DNA of 40,792 nucleotides from Planctomycetota bacterium (lineage in GTDB: Bacteria > Planctomycetota > UBA1135 > UBA2386): contig JAHBXX010000041.1 in the NCBI GenBank assembly GCA_019636245.1, positions 1-40,792 of the forward strand, given 5' to 3'. A program made the translations under genes and the position numbers. Positions 7,392 to 15,001 of this stretch are shown here, piece after piece. Numbering within the stretch: the first letter of the stretch is position 1; each line of letters opens with the position of its first letter. Under the pieces are notes generated by a model, which ran no database searches, had not been told where the DNA came from, and saw nothing but the letters and a program-made list of their open reading frames with translations.

Positions 7392-9413
7392 ATGTGCGGC
7401 ATAGCCGGCGTGCTGGTCGAGGCGGGCCGGCCCGCGCCGGAGCCCGAGGAACTGCGGGCGATGGCGGCGCTGCTGCAGCACCGCGGTCCCGACGGCTACG
7501 GCTTCCACGTCGACCGCCGCTGCGGCCTGGCCCACACCCGGCTGTCGCTGGTCGATCTCGCCGGCGGCGCGCAGCCGATCGGCAACGAGGACAGCTCGGT
7601 CTGGCTGATCGCCAACGGCGAGATCTTCGACCACCGCGACTGGCGGCGGCAGCTCGAGCAGGCCGGCCACCGCTTCCGCACCCACAGCGACGTCGAGGTG
7701 CTGCTGCACGGCTACGAACAGTGGGGCCAGGAGTTCTTCGCCCGCGTGAACGGCCAGTTCGCCGCCGCGGTCTGGGACGCCGCGGCCGGCCGCCTGCTGC
7801 TGGTGCGCGACCGCTTCGGCATCCTGCCGCTGTTCTACGCCGAGGTCGACGGGGCGGTGGCGTTCGCGTCGGAGGCGAAGGCGCTGTTCGCCGGCGGGCG
7901 CGTGGCGCCGCGGCTCGACCCGATCGCCCTGCAGCAGGTGTTCACGCTGTGGTCGGCGCCGGCGCCGCGCAGCGTCTGGGCCGGCGTGCGCAGCGTGGCG
8001 CCGGCGGAGACGGTGGTGTTCGGCGGCGCCGCGCCACAGCGTACGACCTGGTGGCAGCCCGACCTGCGCGTGCGCGAGGACGGACCGCGCAGCCTCGCCG
8101 ACGCCGCCGACGAACTCGAGGCCCGGCTGCTCGCGGCCGTGCGCACGCGGCTGGTCGCCGACGTGCCGGTCGGCGCCTACCTGAGCGGCGGCCTCGACTC
8201 GTCGGTGACCACGGCGCTCGCCGTGCACGCCGGCGCCGAGCTGCACACGTTCGCGCTGCGCTTCGAGGACGCGGCGTTCGACGAGACCGGGCCGCAGCGG
8301 CGCGTGCAGAACCTGCTCGGCACCGAGCACCACGAGATCCTGTGCCGCGAGAGCGACATCCGCACCCACCTGCCGGAGGTGGTCTGGCACTGCGAGACGC
8401 CGCTGTTGCGCACCGCGCCGGTGCCGATGTTCCTGCTGTCGAGCCTCGTGCGCGAGCACCGCATCAAGGCGGTGCTGACCGGCGAGGGCGCCGACGAGCT
8501 GCTCGGCGGCTACAGCATCTTCCTCGAGGACAAGGTGCGCCGCTTCTGGGCGCGACAGCCCGACTCCGAGGCCCGGCCGGCGCTGCTCGGCCGCGTGCAC
8601 GACTTCGTCGCCACCGGCGAACAGCGCTCGAGCGCCATGTGGCGCGCGTTCTACGGCAAGGATCTCGGCAACGTCGCCGACCCGTTCCACAGCCACCGCG
8701 TGCGCTGGCACAACGGCGCCTGGACGACGCGCGTGCTGCGGCCGCTGGCGCCCGCCGATCGCGAGCTGGCGAGCCCCGACGCCGCCGTCGCCGCGCTGCT
8801 GCCGGCCGACCTCGCCCATTGGCGCCCTCTGGCGCGCGCGCAGGCGACCGAGATCGCGTCGTTCATGTCGCCCTATCTGCTGACCAGCCAGGGCGACCGC
8901 GTCGCGCTCGGCCACGGCGTCGAGGCGCGCTATCCGTTCCTCGACCCGGACGTGGCCGCGTTCTGCAACGGCCTGCCCGACGGCTGGAAGGTGCGCGGGC
9001 TGCGCACCAAGGTCGTGCTGCGCGAGGTCGCGGCGCGCCACCTGCCCGCCGACGTCTTCGAGCGCAAGAAGCAGCCGTACCGCGCGCCGGTCGCGACGGC
9101 GCTGTTCGGTCCCGGCCCGGCCGACTACGTCGACGAACTGCTGTCGCCGACGCGGCTGCGCGACGACGAGTTCGTCGACGGCAAGGCCGCCGAGCTGCTG
9201 GTCGGCAAGGCGCGGCGCAACGCCGGCCGCGCCAGCGAACGCGAGGCGATGGCGCTGTGCGGCCTGCTGACGCTCGAGCTGCTGCGCGACCACTTCCAGC
9301 GCCGCCTGCCGGCGCGCACCGCCGAGCTGCGCCGGCAGCTCGACCGCCACCCGCCGACGGTGGCGAGCGACCAGCGCGCAGCCGTAGCACGCCCCCACCA
9401 CCCATCGCCATGA
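7392..9413 (+). CDS. Asparagine synthase (glutamine-hydrolysing)-like amidotransferase
   Basis: A 673-residue protein. The N-terminal class II glutaminase domain starts MCGIAGVL with the catalytic Cys2, which fixes the start codon, and has HRGPDG and ANGEIFDHR. The C-terminal synthetase domain has the PPi loop SGGLDSS at 265-271 and LTGEGADELLGGY. All expected catalytic elements for glutamine-dependent ATP-driven amidation are present. Homologues occur both as housekeeping asparagine synthases and in polysaccharide clusters, where they may amidate sugar acids or act on unknown substrates. Its neighbours (GT4, variant NAD synthase, hexapeptide acyltransferase, with a 4-base overlap to the next gene) favour the glycan role. 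The residues after 600 are a variable tail. Confidence 0.9.
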   Translation: MCGIAGVLVEAGRPAPEPEELRAMAALLQHRGPDGYGFHVDRRCGLAHTRLSLVDLAGGAQPIGNEDSSVWLIANGEIFDHRDWRRQLEQAGHRFRTHSDVEVLLHGYEQWGQEFFARVNGQFAAAVWDAAAGRLLLVRDRFGILPLFYAEVDGAVAFASEAKALFAGGRVAPRLDPIALQQVFTLWSAPAPRSVWAGVRSVAPAETVVFGGAAPQRTTWWQPDLRVREDGPRSLADAADELEARLLAAVRTRLVADVPVGAYLSGGLDSSVTTALAVHAGAELHTFALRFEDAAFDETGPQRRVQNLLGTEHHEILCRESDIRTHLPEVVWHCETPLLRTAPVPMFLLSSLVREHRIKAVLTGEGADELLGGYSIFLEDKVRRFWARQPDSEARPALLGRVHDFVATGEQRSSAMWRAFYGKDLGNVADPFHSHRVRWHNGAWTTRVLRPLAPADRELASPDAAVAALLPADLAHWRPLARAQATEIASFMSPYLLTSQGDRVALGHGVEARYPFLDPDVAAFCNGLPDGWKVRGLRTKVVLREVAARHLPADVFERKKQPYRAPVATALFGPGPADYVDELLSPTRLRDDEFVDGKAAELLVGKARRNAGRASEREAMALCGLLTLELLRDHFQRRLPARTAELRRQLDRHPPTVASDQRAAVARPHHPSP

Positions 9414-10402
9414 CCGCTCCGACCCCGACCGACTTCGGCCCCCACGTGCTGACCCTGGACCTCGCCGCCGAGAGCGCGCGCATCGAGGGCTGGCTGCGGC
9501 AGACCATCGCCCGCACGCTGCACCGGCGCGGCGCCATCGTCGCCGTCAGCGGCGGCATCGACTCGGCGGTCTGCGCCGCACTGGCGCAGCGAGCGCTGGG
9601 CAAGGACCGCGTCGAGGCGCTGTTCCTGCCCGAGACCGCGAACTCCAGCGCCAGCGCCGAGCGGGCGCGCGAGCTGTGCGAATGGCTCGAAGTGCCGCTG
9701 CAGGAGCAGGACATCCAGCCGACCCTGCAGGCGCTGGGCTGCTACCGGCTGCAGGACGACGCCATCCGGTCGGTGTTCCCCGACCTGCCGCCGGGCTCGC
9801 CGCACAAGATCGCCATCGCCGGCGATCTGCTCGACCGCGACCGCAGCAACCTGTTCGACCTCGTCGCCCAGGCGCCCGACGGCGAACTGCGCCGCGCCCG
9901 GCTGCCGCTCGACGCCTACCTGCAGCTGACGGCGGCGACGAACATGAAGCAGCGCGTGCGCAAGCTGCTCGAGTACTCGCGCGCCGAGGCCCGCAACTAC
10001 GCCGTGATCGGCACGCCGAACCGGCTCGAGTACGAGCTGGGCTTCTTCGTGCGCGGCGGCGACGGCCTCGCCGACCTGAAGCCGATCGCGCACCTCTACA
10101 AGACGCAGGTCTATGCGCTGGCGAAGCACCTCGGCGTGCCGGCCTCGATCCAGAGCCAGCCGCCGAGCACGGAGACCTACACGCTGCCGCAGACGCAGCA
10201 GGAGTTCTTCTTCGCGCTGCCGTTCCACCAGCTCGACCTGCTGCTGTGGGCCCGCGACCGCGCAGTGCCGCACGACCGCATCGCCGCCGGCATGGGCCTG
10301 TCGGCCGAGCAGGTCGAGCGGGCGCTGCGCGACATCGAGAGCAAGCACAAGGTCGCCGAGCGGCTCGACCAGCGCGCGCTGGTGATGGAGGCGCCGCGGT
10401 GA
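9410..10402 (+). CDS. NAD synthase (NadE)-like ATP-pyrophosphatase, variant form
   Basis: A 330-residue N-type ATP-pyrophosphatase with SGGIDSA at 47-53, the NMKQRVRKLLEY helix, GTPNRLEYELGFF, and GDGLADLKPIAHLYKTQVYALA, all diagnostic of ammonia-dependent NAD synthase. It departs from housekeeping NadE by an insertion around residues 125-170 (GDLLDRDRSNLFDLVAQAPDGE) and by PPSTETYTLPQTQQEFFFALPF in place of the usual PPSA-type segment. The start overlaps the stop of the asparagine-synthase-like gene, and its own stop overlaps the next start (GTGA). Tight pairing with a glutamine amidotransferase suggests they may share ammonia or act on one product. It could instead be the cell's only NAD synthase. 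Confidence 0.85.
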   Translation: MTAPTPTDFGPHVLTLDLAAESARIEGWLRQTIARTLHRRGAIVAVSGGIDSAVCAALAQRALGKDRVEALFLPETANSSASAERARELCEWLEVPLQEQDIQPTLQALGCYRLQDDAIRSVFPDLPPGSPHKIAIAGDLLDRDRSNLFDLVAQAPDGELRRARLPLDAYLQLTAATNMKQRVRKLLEYSRAEARNYAVIGTPNRLEYELGFFVRGGDGLADLKPIAHLYKTQVYALAKHLGVPASIQSQPPSTETYTLPQTQQEFFFALPFHQLDLLLWARDRAVPHDRIAAGMGLSAEQVERALRDIESKHKVAERLDQRALVMEAPR

Positions 10403-11091
10403 GCGCGGCCGGAGGCCGCCTGCCGCGGCGGCTGCAGATGCGCACCGCGCCGGTGCTCGGGCCGCTGATCCTGCGGCTCTACCGGCTGCCCTCGTGGCGG
10501 CTGAAGCAGTTCCTGCGCTGGTTCACGCACAAGATCGAGGGCGGCTCGATCTTCTCGCTGACGTTGCGCGAGATCTTCCGCCGCCACCACGGCATCGAGG
10601 TCGGCGACTACACGCACGGCGGCTGGATCCACCCGTGGCACCTCGACGAGGGCACCGTCGTCGGCCGCTACTGCTCGATCGCCGAGAGCGTGCGCACGGT
10701 GACCCACAACCACCCGCTGAACACGAAGTCGACCAGCGGCCTGTTCTTCAACCCGCTGCTCGGTTTCGTCGACCGCAACCCGGTGCAGGCGACGCAGCTC
10801 GTGATCGGCAACGACGTCTGGCTCGGCCACAACGCGGTCGTGCTGCCGTCGGTCCAGTCGATCGGCGACGGCGCCGTGATCGGCGCCGGCACCGTGGTGG
10901 CGCGCGACGTGCCGCCGTACGCGATCGTGCAGGGCAACCCTGGGCGGGTGATCGGCTACCGCTTCTCGCCGGCGAAGATCGCCGAGCTGCTGGCGTCGCG
11001 CTGGTGGGAGAGGTCGCTCGACGAGCTGCAGGGCGACGTCGAACTGCTGACGCCGATCGAGGATGCGGCGGCGCAGCGCGGGGGCGGCTGA
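10399..11091 (+). CDS. Hexapeptide-repeat acyltransferase (CatB/Xat-like)
   Basis: A 230-residue left-handed beta-helix acyltransferase. Hexad repeats run from about residue 65 to 180, including VVGRYCSIAESV and IGNDVWLGHNAVVLPSVQSIGDGAVIGAGTVVARDVPPYAIVQGNP in pieces, and the catalytic-type His is in THNHPLN. The final PPYAIVQGNP/GRVIGYRF is the family's usual end. These enzymes O- or N-acetylate sugars or antibiotics. The GTG start overlaps the NAD-synthase-like stop, so it is the last gene of the glycan operon. The first 60 residues (LPRRLQMRTAPVLGPL...LKQFLRWF) are helical and may help membrane association. The acceptor is unknown. Confidence 0.88.
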   Translation: MSAAGGRLPRRLQMRTAPVLGPLILRLYRLPSWRLKQFLRWFTHKIEGGSIFSLTLREIFRRHHGIEVGDYTHGGWIHPWHLDEGTVVGRYCSIAESVRTVTHNHPLNTKSTSGLFFNPLLGFVDRNPVQATQLVIGNDVWLGHNAVVLPSVQSIGDGAVIGAGTVVARDVPPYAIVQGNPGRVIGYRFSPAKIAELLASRWWERSLDELQGDVELLTPIEDAAAQRGGG

Positions 11092-11163
11092 TCGGGGGCC
11101 CCGGCCGGCCTGCTCCCTGCCGGTGAGCAGCAGCCGCAACGCCGTGGGACGCGGCGGCCAGCC

Positions 11164-11583
11164 TCACGCGCCGAACCTGGCCACGCCGACGCGACGCGCT
11201 GCCGTCGCGAGCGTCTCGTCCGCGGTCGCGAGCGGCAGGTCGTGTTCCAGGGCGGTCGCCAGGTAGATGGCGTCGTAGCTGGTCAGATCGCAGCCGCGAA
11301 CCAGCCGATCCACCGTGTCGCCAAGCCCCGGCGGACACGACACGGTGACCTTGGGCAGGTCGGCCAAGGCCAGGCGCCGCTGGTCCGCGTCGGCTTCCGT
11401 GAGTCGGCGACGGCGCACCGCGGTGCGCAGGGCATTGCGCACCTCGAGCCCCCACAGGACCGCGGGCACGACGATCGAATCGTCCCGCGCGATGCGCGCC
11501 AGCAGCGCGTCGGCGACCTCGTTCTGCTCGTCCTCGAACACCCACGCCATCGCGAAGGAACAGTCGACGACGCACAACCTCAT
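11164..11583 (-). CDS. PIN-domain toxin (VapC-like ribonuclease)
   Basis: A 139-residue PIN protein with the four acidic residues in order: Asp7 (VVDCS), Glu47 (LEVRNAL), Asp104 (YDAIYLA) and Asp122 (TADE). PIN toxins cleave RNA using Mg2+ or Mn2+. The ATG at 11583 overlaps the antitoxin stop by 4 bases (ATGA), the normal toxin-antitoxin coupling. The spacing SYDAIYLATALEHDLPLATAD is typical of VapC. The gene lies between the end of the glycan operon and the ACP-ligase unit, and is likely a small mobile stability module rather than part of either. Confidence 0.92.
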   Translation of the reverse strand: MRLCVVDCSFAMAWVFEDEQNEVADALLARIARDDSIVVPAVLWGLEVRNALRTAVRRRRLTEADADQRRLALADLPKVTVSCPPGLGDTVDRLVRGCDLTSYDAIYLATALEHDLPLATADETLATAARRVGVARFGA

Positions 11584-11864
11584 CGCCGGCCCTCGTCGCG
11601 CAGATCCTCCGCATCCAGATCGGGGCCGAGGGTCGTGCCAACGCGAAGCCGCCGCAGGCGGTCGATCGCCGCTCGGGCCCGCACCCGATCGATCTGCTGC
11701 TCCTGCACGTCCAGCAACGTGGGGTGGTCCGCGTGCGCCGCGAACCAACGCAGCGCCTCGCGGACGACCTCGCTGGCCGACGCGTAGGCACCGGTGTCGA
11801 CCTTGCTGCGGACGAAGCCGGCCAGTTGGGGCGACAGGGACACATTCAGGGTCAGGTTGCTCAC
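11580..11864 (-). CDS. ParD/CopG-type antitoxin for the PIN toxin
   Basis: A 94-residue protein that begins SNLTLNVSLSPQLAGFVRSKVDTGAY and continues ASASEVVREALRWF, the ribbon-helix-helix DNA-binding pattern of ParD-like antitoxins. The remaining charged half (VQEQQIDRVRARAAIDRLRRL) should wrap the toxin. The GTG at 11864 is the best start: it gives the first beta strand at the N-terminus, and no in-frame ATG is near. A -10-like TACAAT ends 6 bases before the GTG, so the transcript may be leaderless. An inverted repeat at 11878-11894 next to that promoter fits autorepression. A ParD-like antitoxin with a VapC-like toxin is a mixed but known pairing type. Confidence 0.85.
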   Translation of the reverse strand: MSNLTLNVSLSPQLAGFVRSKVDTGAYASASEVVREALRWFAAHADHPTLLDVQEQQIDRVRARAAIDRLRRLRVGTTLGPDLDAEDLRDEGRR

Positions 11865-11870
11865 GAGGTC

Positions 11871-11894
11871 ATTGTATCGGCCAATTCTTGGCCG
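11871..11894 (-). promoter_or_regulatory. Candidate toxin-antitoxin promoter and operator
   Basis: On the minus strand a -10-like TACAAT occupies 11876-11871. Directly upstream at 11894-11878 lies a perfect 7-base inverted repeat, CGGCCAA, spacer of 3, TTGGCCG. A repressor bound there would block RNA polymerase. The transcription start would fall at or next to the GTG start codon at 11864. No good -35 is visible. Confidence 0.55.
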
Positions 11895-11970
11895 GATACG
11901 CCATCGGGGTGCGGGACTCGCAACCATCCTCCCGACCTCGCGGGCAGCAGAAGCGCCCGTGGCAGCGGAC

Positions 11971-12237
11971 TCAGCGGGCCAAGGCGCGCAGCGCCGCCAG
12001 CGCCGCCGCCTGCTCCCGCGGGAACCCTGACAGATCGGGAACCAGCAGCGTCGCCAGCAGCAACCCGAGGTCGGCAGCGGCATCGACGCCGGCCCTGCCC
12101 GTCCCGTCGAGCCCCTGCAGCACCACGAGTCGTTCCTGGCGGCGGGGGCCAGTGCCGAGCCGTTCGCACTCCTCGACGGCGCGCTCGACGGACTCCTCGG
12201 TCACGGCGTCGCCGACGGCGAAGGTCGGCCCATCCAC
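11971..12237 (-). CDS. Hypothetical 88-residue helical protein
   Basis: The frame has the strong G/C third-position bias of the real genes and reads as a soluble, mostly helical protein. It opens with GPTFAVGDAVTEESVERAVEE, and LLLATLLVPDLSG and EQAAALAALRALAR lie near the end. Neither ATG nor a clear Shine-Dalgarno is found; GTG at 12237 is a guess, and a start further upstream would overlap the ligase gene. It lies 38 bases downstream of the acyl ligase gene on the same strand, so it may be the third gene of that unit. I do not recognise the family, and it could be non-coding. Confidence 0.45.
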   Translation of the reverse strand: MDGPTFAVGDAVTEESVERAVEECERLGTGPRRQERLVVLQGLDGTGRAGVDAAADLGLLLATLLVPDLSGFPREQAAALAALRALAR

Positions 12238-12275
12238 TCGACGAAGTGGCGCCGCACCAGGTCGCCGGCGCCCGA

Positions 12276-13811
12276 TCAGGCCCGCGGCGCGCCCAGGCTG
12301 GCGCGGTGCACCTTGCCGGTCGTCGTCTTCGGCAGCGAGTCGACGAACTGCACGTGCTTGGGGACCTTGAAGTCCTCGAGCCGCGTGCGGCAGTGGCGCA
12401 GCACCGCAGCCTCGGTGAGGCCCGGGTCGCGCCGCACCACGTAGGCGCAGATCGCCTGGCCGAGCAGCGGGTCCGGAACGCCGGCGACCGCCGCCTCGAC
12501 GACGCCCTCGAGTTCGTGCAGCACGGCCTCGACCTCCTTCGGCGCGACCTTCTCGCCGCGGCTCTTCAGCATGTCGTCGCGGCGGCCGACGAAGTAGTGG
12601 AAGCCCTTCTCGTCGCAGGTGAACAGGTCGCCGCTGCGGCACAGACGTTCGCCCGGCAGCGGCCCGGGCGGGAAGCGCAGCGCGGTGGCCTCCGGCGCCT
12701 CCCAGTAGCCGAGCATCACGTGGCCGCCGCGCACCACCAGCTCGCCGACCTCGTTGGGGCCGCAGCGCCGGCCGTTGTCGTCCTCGACCCAGACCTCGGT
12801 GCCGGGGATCGCGATGCCGACCGAGCCCGGGTGCGCGTCGAGGTGCTCGGGCGGCATGTACAGCGTGCGCTTGGTCTCGGTCAGCCCGTACATCGAGTAG
12901 ACCCGCACCGCCGGGAATGCGGCGCGCAGCCGCTGGATGTGGCTCGGCGGCAACGCCGCGGCCGTGTTGGTGACGTAGCGCAGCGACGACAGATCGAACT
13001 GCCCGAGGTCCATCTCCAGCAGCATCGCCCACATCGTCGGCACGCCCGGCAGGCCGGTGGCACGCTCTGCCGCCAGCCGCTCGAGGAACGCCGCCGGATA
13101 GGTGAACGACCGCTCGAGCACCAGCGTGCCGCCGAACAGGAACACCATCAGCAGCTGGTAGAGGCCGTAGTCGAACGACAACGGCAGCGCCGAGATGACG
13201 ATGTCCTCGGCCTGGTTCTGCAGGTAGGTCGAAATCGACGTGGCGGCGAAGACGACGTTGTGGTGCGCCGACATCACGCCCTTCGGATCACCGGTGCTGC
13301 CCGAGGTGTAGATCAGGCAGGCGAGGTCGCGGTCGATGCCCTCGCGCGGCGGCGGCGATGCGGACGCGGCCGCCAGCAGCGCCGGCCACGCCAGCAGGCC
13401 CTCCGGCGGCGCGACACCCTCGGCCACGGTGGCGATCGCGACGTCGACGACACCCTCGGCACGCAGCTGCTGCAGCGTCGCGGCCTGGCGGACCTGGCCG
13501 AGCAGCGCCCGGGCCCGGCTGTTCTTCACCACGTAGGCGAGCCGGTCGGGCTTGGTGGTCTCGTTGACCATGACGAACACGCCGCCGGCCTTCAGCGTGC
13601 CGAAGATCGCGACCACGGCCTCGATCGAGTTCGGGCACCAGATCACGACCCGGTCGCCGCGGCGCACCCCGTGGGCGCGCAGGGCGTTGGCGCAGCGGTT
13701 GGCCAGCGCGTCGACCTGCGCGTAGCTCAGCCGCTGGCCGTCGCAGACCAGTGCGGTCTTGTCGGGGGTGCGCGCCGCGGCGCGCTCGAGGAACTGATGG
13801 ACGAGCAGCAT
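12276..13811 (-). CDS. Acyl-CoA/acyl-ACP ligase (AMP-forming)
   Basis: A 511-residue ANL-superfamily adenylating enzyme with all core motifs: the P-loop YTSGSTGDPKG at 168-178, YGLTE for the aromatic/adenine site, RSGDLF, the hinge GRRDDMLKSRGEKV, and a C-terminal catalytic Lys500 in PKTTTGKVHR. It activates a carboxylic acid as the adenylate and passes it to CoA or to the phosphopantetheine of an ACP. The ACP gene is 7 bases upstream on the same strand, which suggests loading of that ACP. The substrate pocket does not reveal whether the acid is aromatic or fatty. It corresponds by context to the ligase (ApeH-like) of aryl-polyene loci. Confidence 0.92.
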   Translation of the reverse strand: MLLVHQFLERAAARTPDKTALVCDGQRLSYAQVDALANRCANALRAHGVRRGDRVVIWCPNSIEAVVAIFGTLKAGGVFVMVNETTKPDRLAYVVKNSRARALLGQVRQAATLQQLRAEGVVDVAIATVAEGVAPPEGLLAWPALLAAASASPPPREGIDRDLACLIYTSGSTGDPKGVMSAHHNVVFAATSISTYLQNQAEDIVISALPLSFDYGLYQLLMVFLFGGTLVLERSFTYPAAFLERLAAERATGLPGVPTMWAMLLEMDLGQFDLSSLRYVTNTAAALPPSHIQRLRAAFPAVRVYSMYGLTETKRTLYMPPEHLDAHPGSVGIAIPGTEVWVEDDNGRRCGPNEVGELVVRGGHVMLGYWEAPEATALRFPPGPLPGERLCRSGDLFTCDEKGFHYFVGRRDDMLKSRGEKVAPKEVEAVLHELEGVVEAAVAGVPDPLLGQAICAYVVRRDPGLTEAAVLRHCRTRLEDFKVPKHVQFVDSLPKTTTGKVHRASLGAPRA

Positions 13812-13818
13812 CGGGCGC

Positions 13819-14085
13819 TCACTTCCGGATCGGCTGCTGGCGCTCGACGTAGTCGAGGATCGCCCGCACCGAGTCCAGGTTGCGCGGCGTCGCGTCGGCA
13901 TCGCTGACGTTGACGCCAAAGGCCTCGTCGAGGAACAGGATCAGCTCCAGCACGCCGGTCGAGTCGACGACGCCCTCCGCCATCAACGACGTGTCGTCGT
14001 CGAACGGGAACTCGGCATCGCTGAGCAGGAAGTTCTTGGCGAGGAAGGCGCGGAGCTGGGCGCGGCGGTCGGCTCGTGAGGACAT
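13819..14085 (-). CDS. Acyl carrier protein
   Basis: An 88-residue carrier protein with the phosphopantetheine attachment site GVVDSTGVLELI; Ser42 carries the arm. The four-helix pattern and acidic character match type II ACPs: LRAFLAKNF for helix I, and SVRAILDYVERQ for helix IV. The N-terminal RADRRAQ is more basic than in FabF-type housekeeping ACPs, as is usual for dedicated secondary-metabolism ACPs. It is first in a minus-strand unit with the acyl ligase, and is divergent from the LolA-MMPL-ketosynthase unit across 205 bases. It probably carries the growing chain used by the ketosynthase pair at 18009-19768. Confidence 0.92.
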   Translation of the reverse strand: MSSRADRRAQLRAFLAKNFLLSDAEFPFDDDTSLMAEGVVDSTGVLELILFLDEAFGVNVSDADATPRNLDSVRAILDYVERQQPIRK

Positions 14086-14141
14086 GGGATCTGGAGGTTC
14101 GTCGGCGGCGCCCGGGCCGGGCCGCTTCTTCGCGGCGAAGC

Positions 14142-14147
14142 ATGGTA
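14142..14147 (-). promoter_or_regulatory. Candidate -10 element for the ACP-ligase unit
   Basis: TACCAT on the minus strand lies 57-62 bases upstream of the ACP start, within the 205-base divergent region. It has four of six matches to the sigma-70 -10 consensus. No clear -35 element is visible. Confidence 0.3.
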
Positions 14148-14213
14148 GCGCGCCCGGCGGCGGCCACCAAACGGTCGCAGCCGCACCGGTATCGGCCGGG
14201 GCCATGGCGTCGC

Positions 14214-14243
14214 TTGCGGAGCCGGCGCCCCGACTCCTAGCAT
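14214..14243 (+). promoter_or_regulatory. Candidate promoter for the LolA-MMPL-ketosynthase operon
   Basis: TTGCGG at 14214-14219 and TAGCAT at 14238-14243 are separated by 18 bases, giving a plausible sigma-70-type promoter. The predicted start is about 40 bases ahead of the ATG at 14291. This short divergent region is the natural place for shared control of both units. Confidence 0.4.
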
Positions 14244-14290
14244 CGTCGCCGAGCCGCCGGTGCCACCGGCGCCACTTCCGGCCACCGCGC

Positions 14291-15001
14291 ATGGGTCGCC
14301 CCCGCCACTTCCTGCTGCCCTCGTGCATCGCCGTGCTCGGCCTGATGACCGCCGCGACGGCGCAGGAGGAGGCGGCCCGCGCAGCCTCCGGCCCGCCGCC
14401 GGCCGAACGACCGCGACCGCGCGACGCGGCCGCGCTGTTCGCCCGGCTGGGCGCCGTGACCGGGCTCGAGGCCACCTTCGAGGAGGAGAAGCACGTCGCG
14501 CTGCTGGCGCTGCCGCTGCGCAGCAAGGGCCGACTCCTGTTCCACCGCCCGGATCCGGCCGGACCGGGCTGGCTCGCGCGCGTCGTCGAGGCGCCGGAAC
14601 CGGCTCGCGTGCTGATCACGCCGCGCCAGCTGCGGCTCGAGAACCGCGACGGCGTCGAGGTGATCGACCTGTCGCGCAGCGACAAGGTGCGCAGCTTCGT
14701 CGCCTCGCTGGTGCACGTGTTCGCCGGCGACGAAGCGGCGCTGCAGAAGTCCTACCGCGTCGCCTACGAACCCGACCCCGCGGACGAGGCGGGCTGGACG
14801 CTGACGCTGACGCCGCGCGGCGAACCGCTCGACAAGATGCTGCGGCAGCTGCGCCTGGTCGGCCGCGGCGAGGCGGTGCAGCGCATCGAGGTGCACGAGC
14901 CGAACGGCGATCGCACCGTGACCCGCGTCCTGACCGCCGAGCCGGCGCGCCGCTTCGACGACGACGAACTGCGCCGTCTGTTCGGCATCGAGCGGCGATG
15001 A
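14291..15001 (+). CDS. LolA-like periplasmic outer-membrane carrier protein
   Basis: A 236-residue exported protein. The signal peptide (residues 1-24) has a basic start, a hydrophobic core FLLPSCIAVLGLMTA and an ATA-Q cleavage site. The mature part shows the LolA-like beta pattern: ATFEEEKHVALLALPLRSKGRL, then LLFHRPDPAGPGWLARVV, then VITPRQLRLE-type strands, with VLITPRQLRLENRDG near 105-119. This family carries hydrophobic ligands across the periplasm. In aryl-polyene loci the LolA-like gene directly precedes the MMPL exporter (ApeL-ApeM order), as here, with the stop overlapping the next ATG (ATGA). It likely receives the lipid product from the exporter. Confidence 0.85.
   Translation: MGRPRHFLLPSCIAVLGLMTAATAQEEAARAASGPPPAERPRPRDAAALFARLGAVTGLEATFEEEKHVALLALPLRSKGRLLFHRPDPAGPGWLARVVEAPEPARVLITPRQLRLENRDGVEVIDLSRSDKVRSFVASLVHVFAGDEAALQKSYRVAYEPDPADEAGWTLTLTPRGEPLDKMLRQLRLVGRGEAVQRIEVHEPNGDRTVTRVLTAEPARRFDDDELRRLFGIERR

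Noticed and set aside
7392..10402. Asparagine synthase and NAD synthase as plain housekeeping genes
   Set aside because: Not fully rejected, but the overlaps with a hexapeptide acyltransferase gene, the GT4 neighbour and the variant NadE motifs make a glycan role more likely.
12236..12260. Alternative frame with RHFVEWMGRP near the ligase end as a short peptide gene
   Set aside because: Too short, with no start or ribosome-binding site, and overlapped by a better frame.
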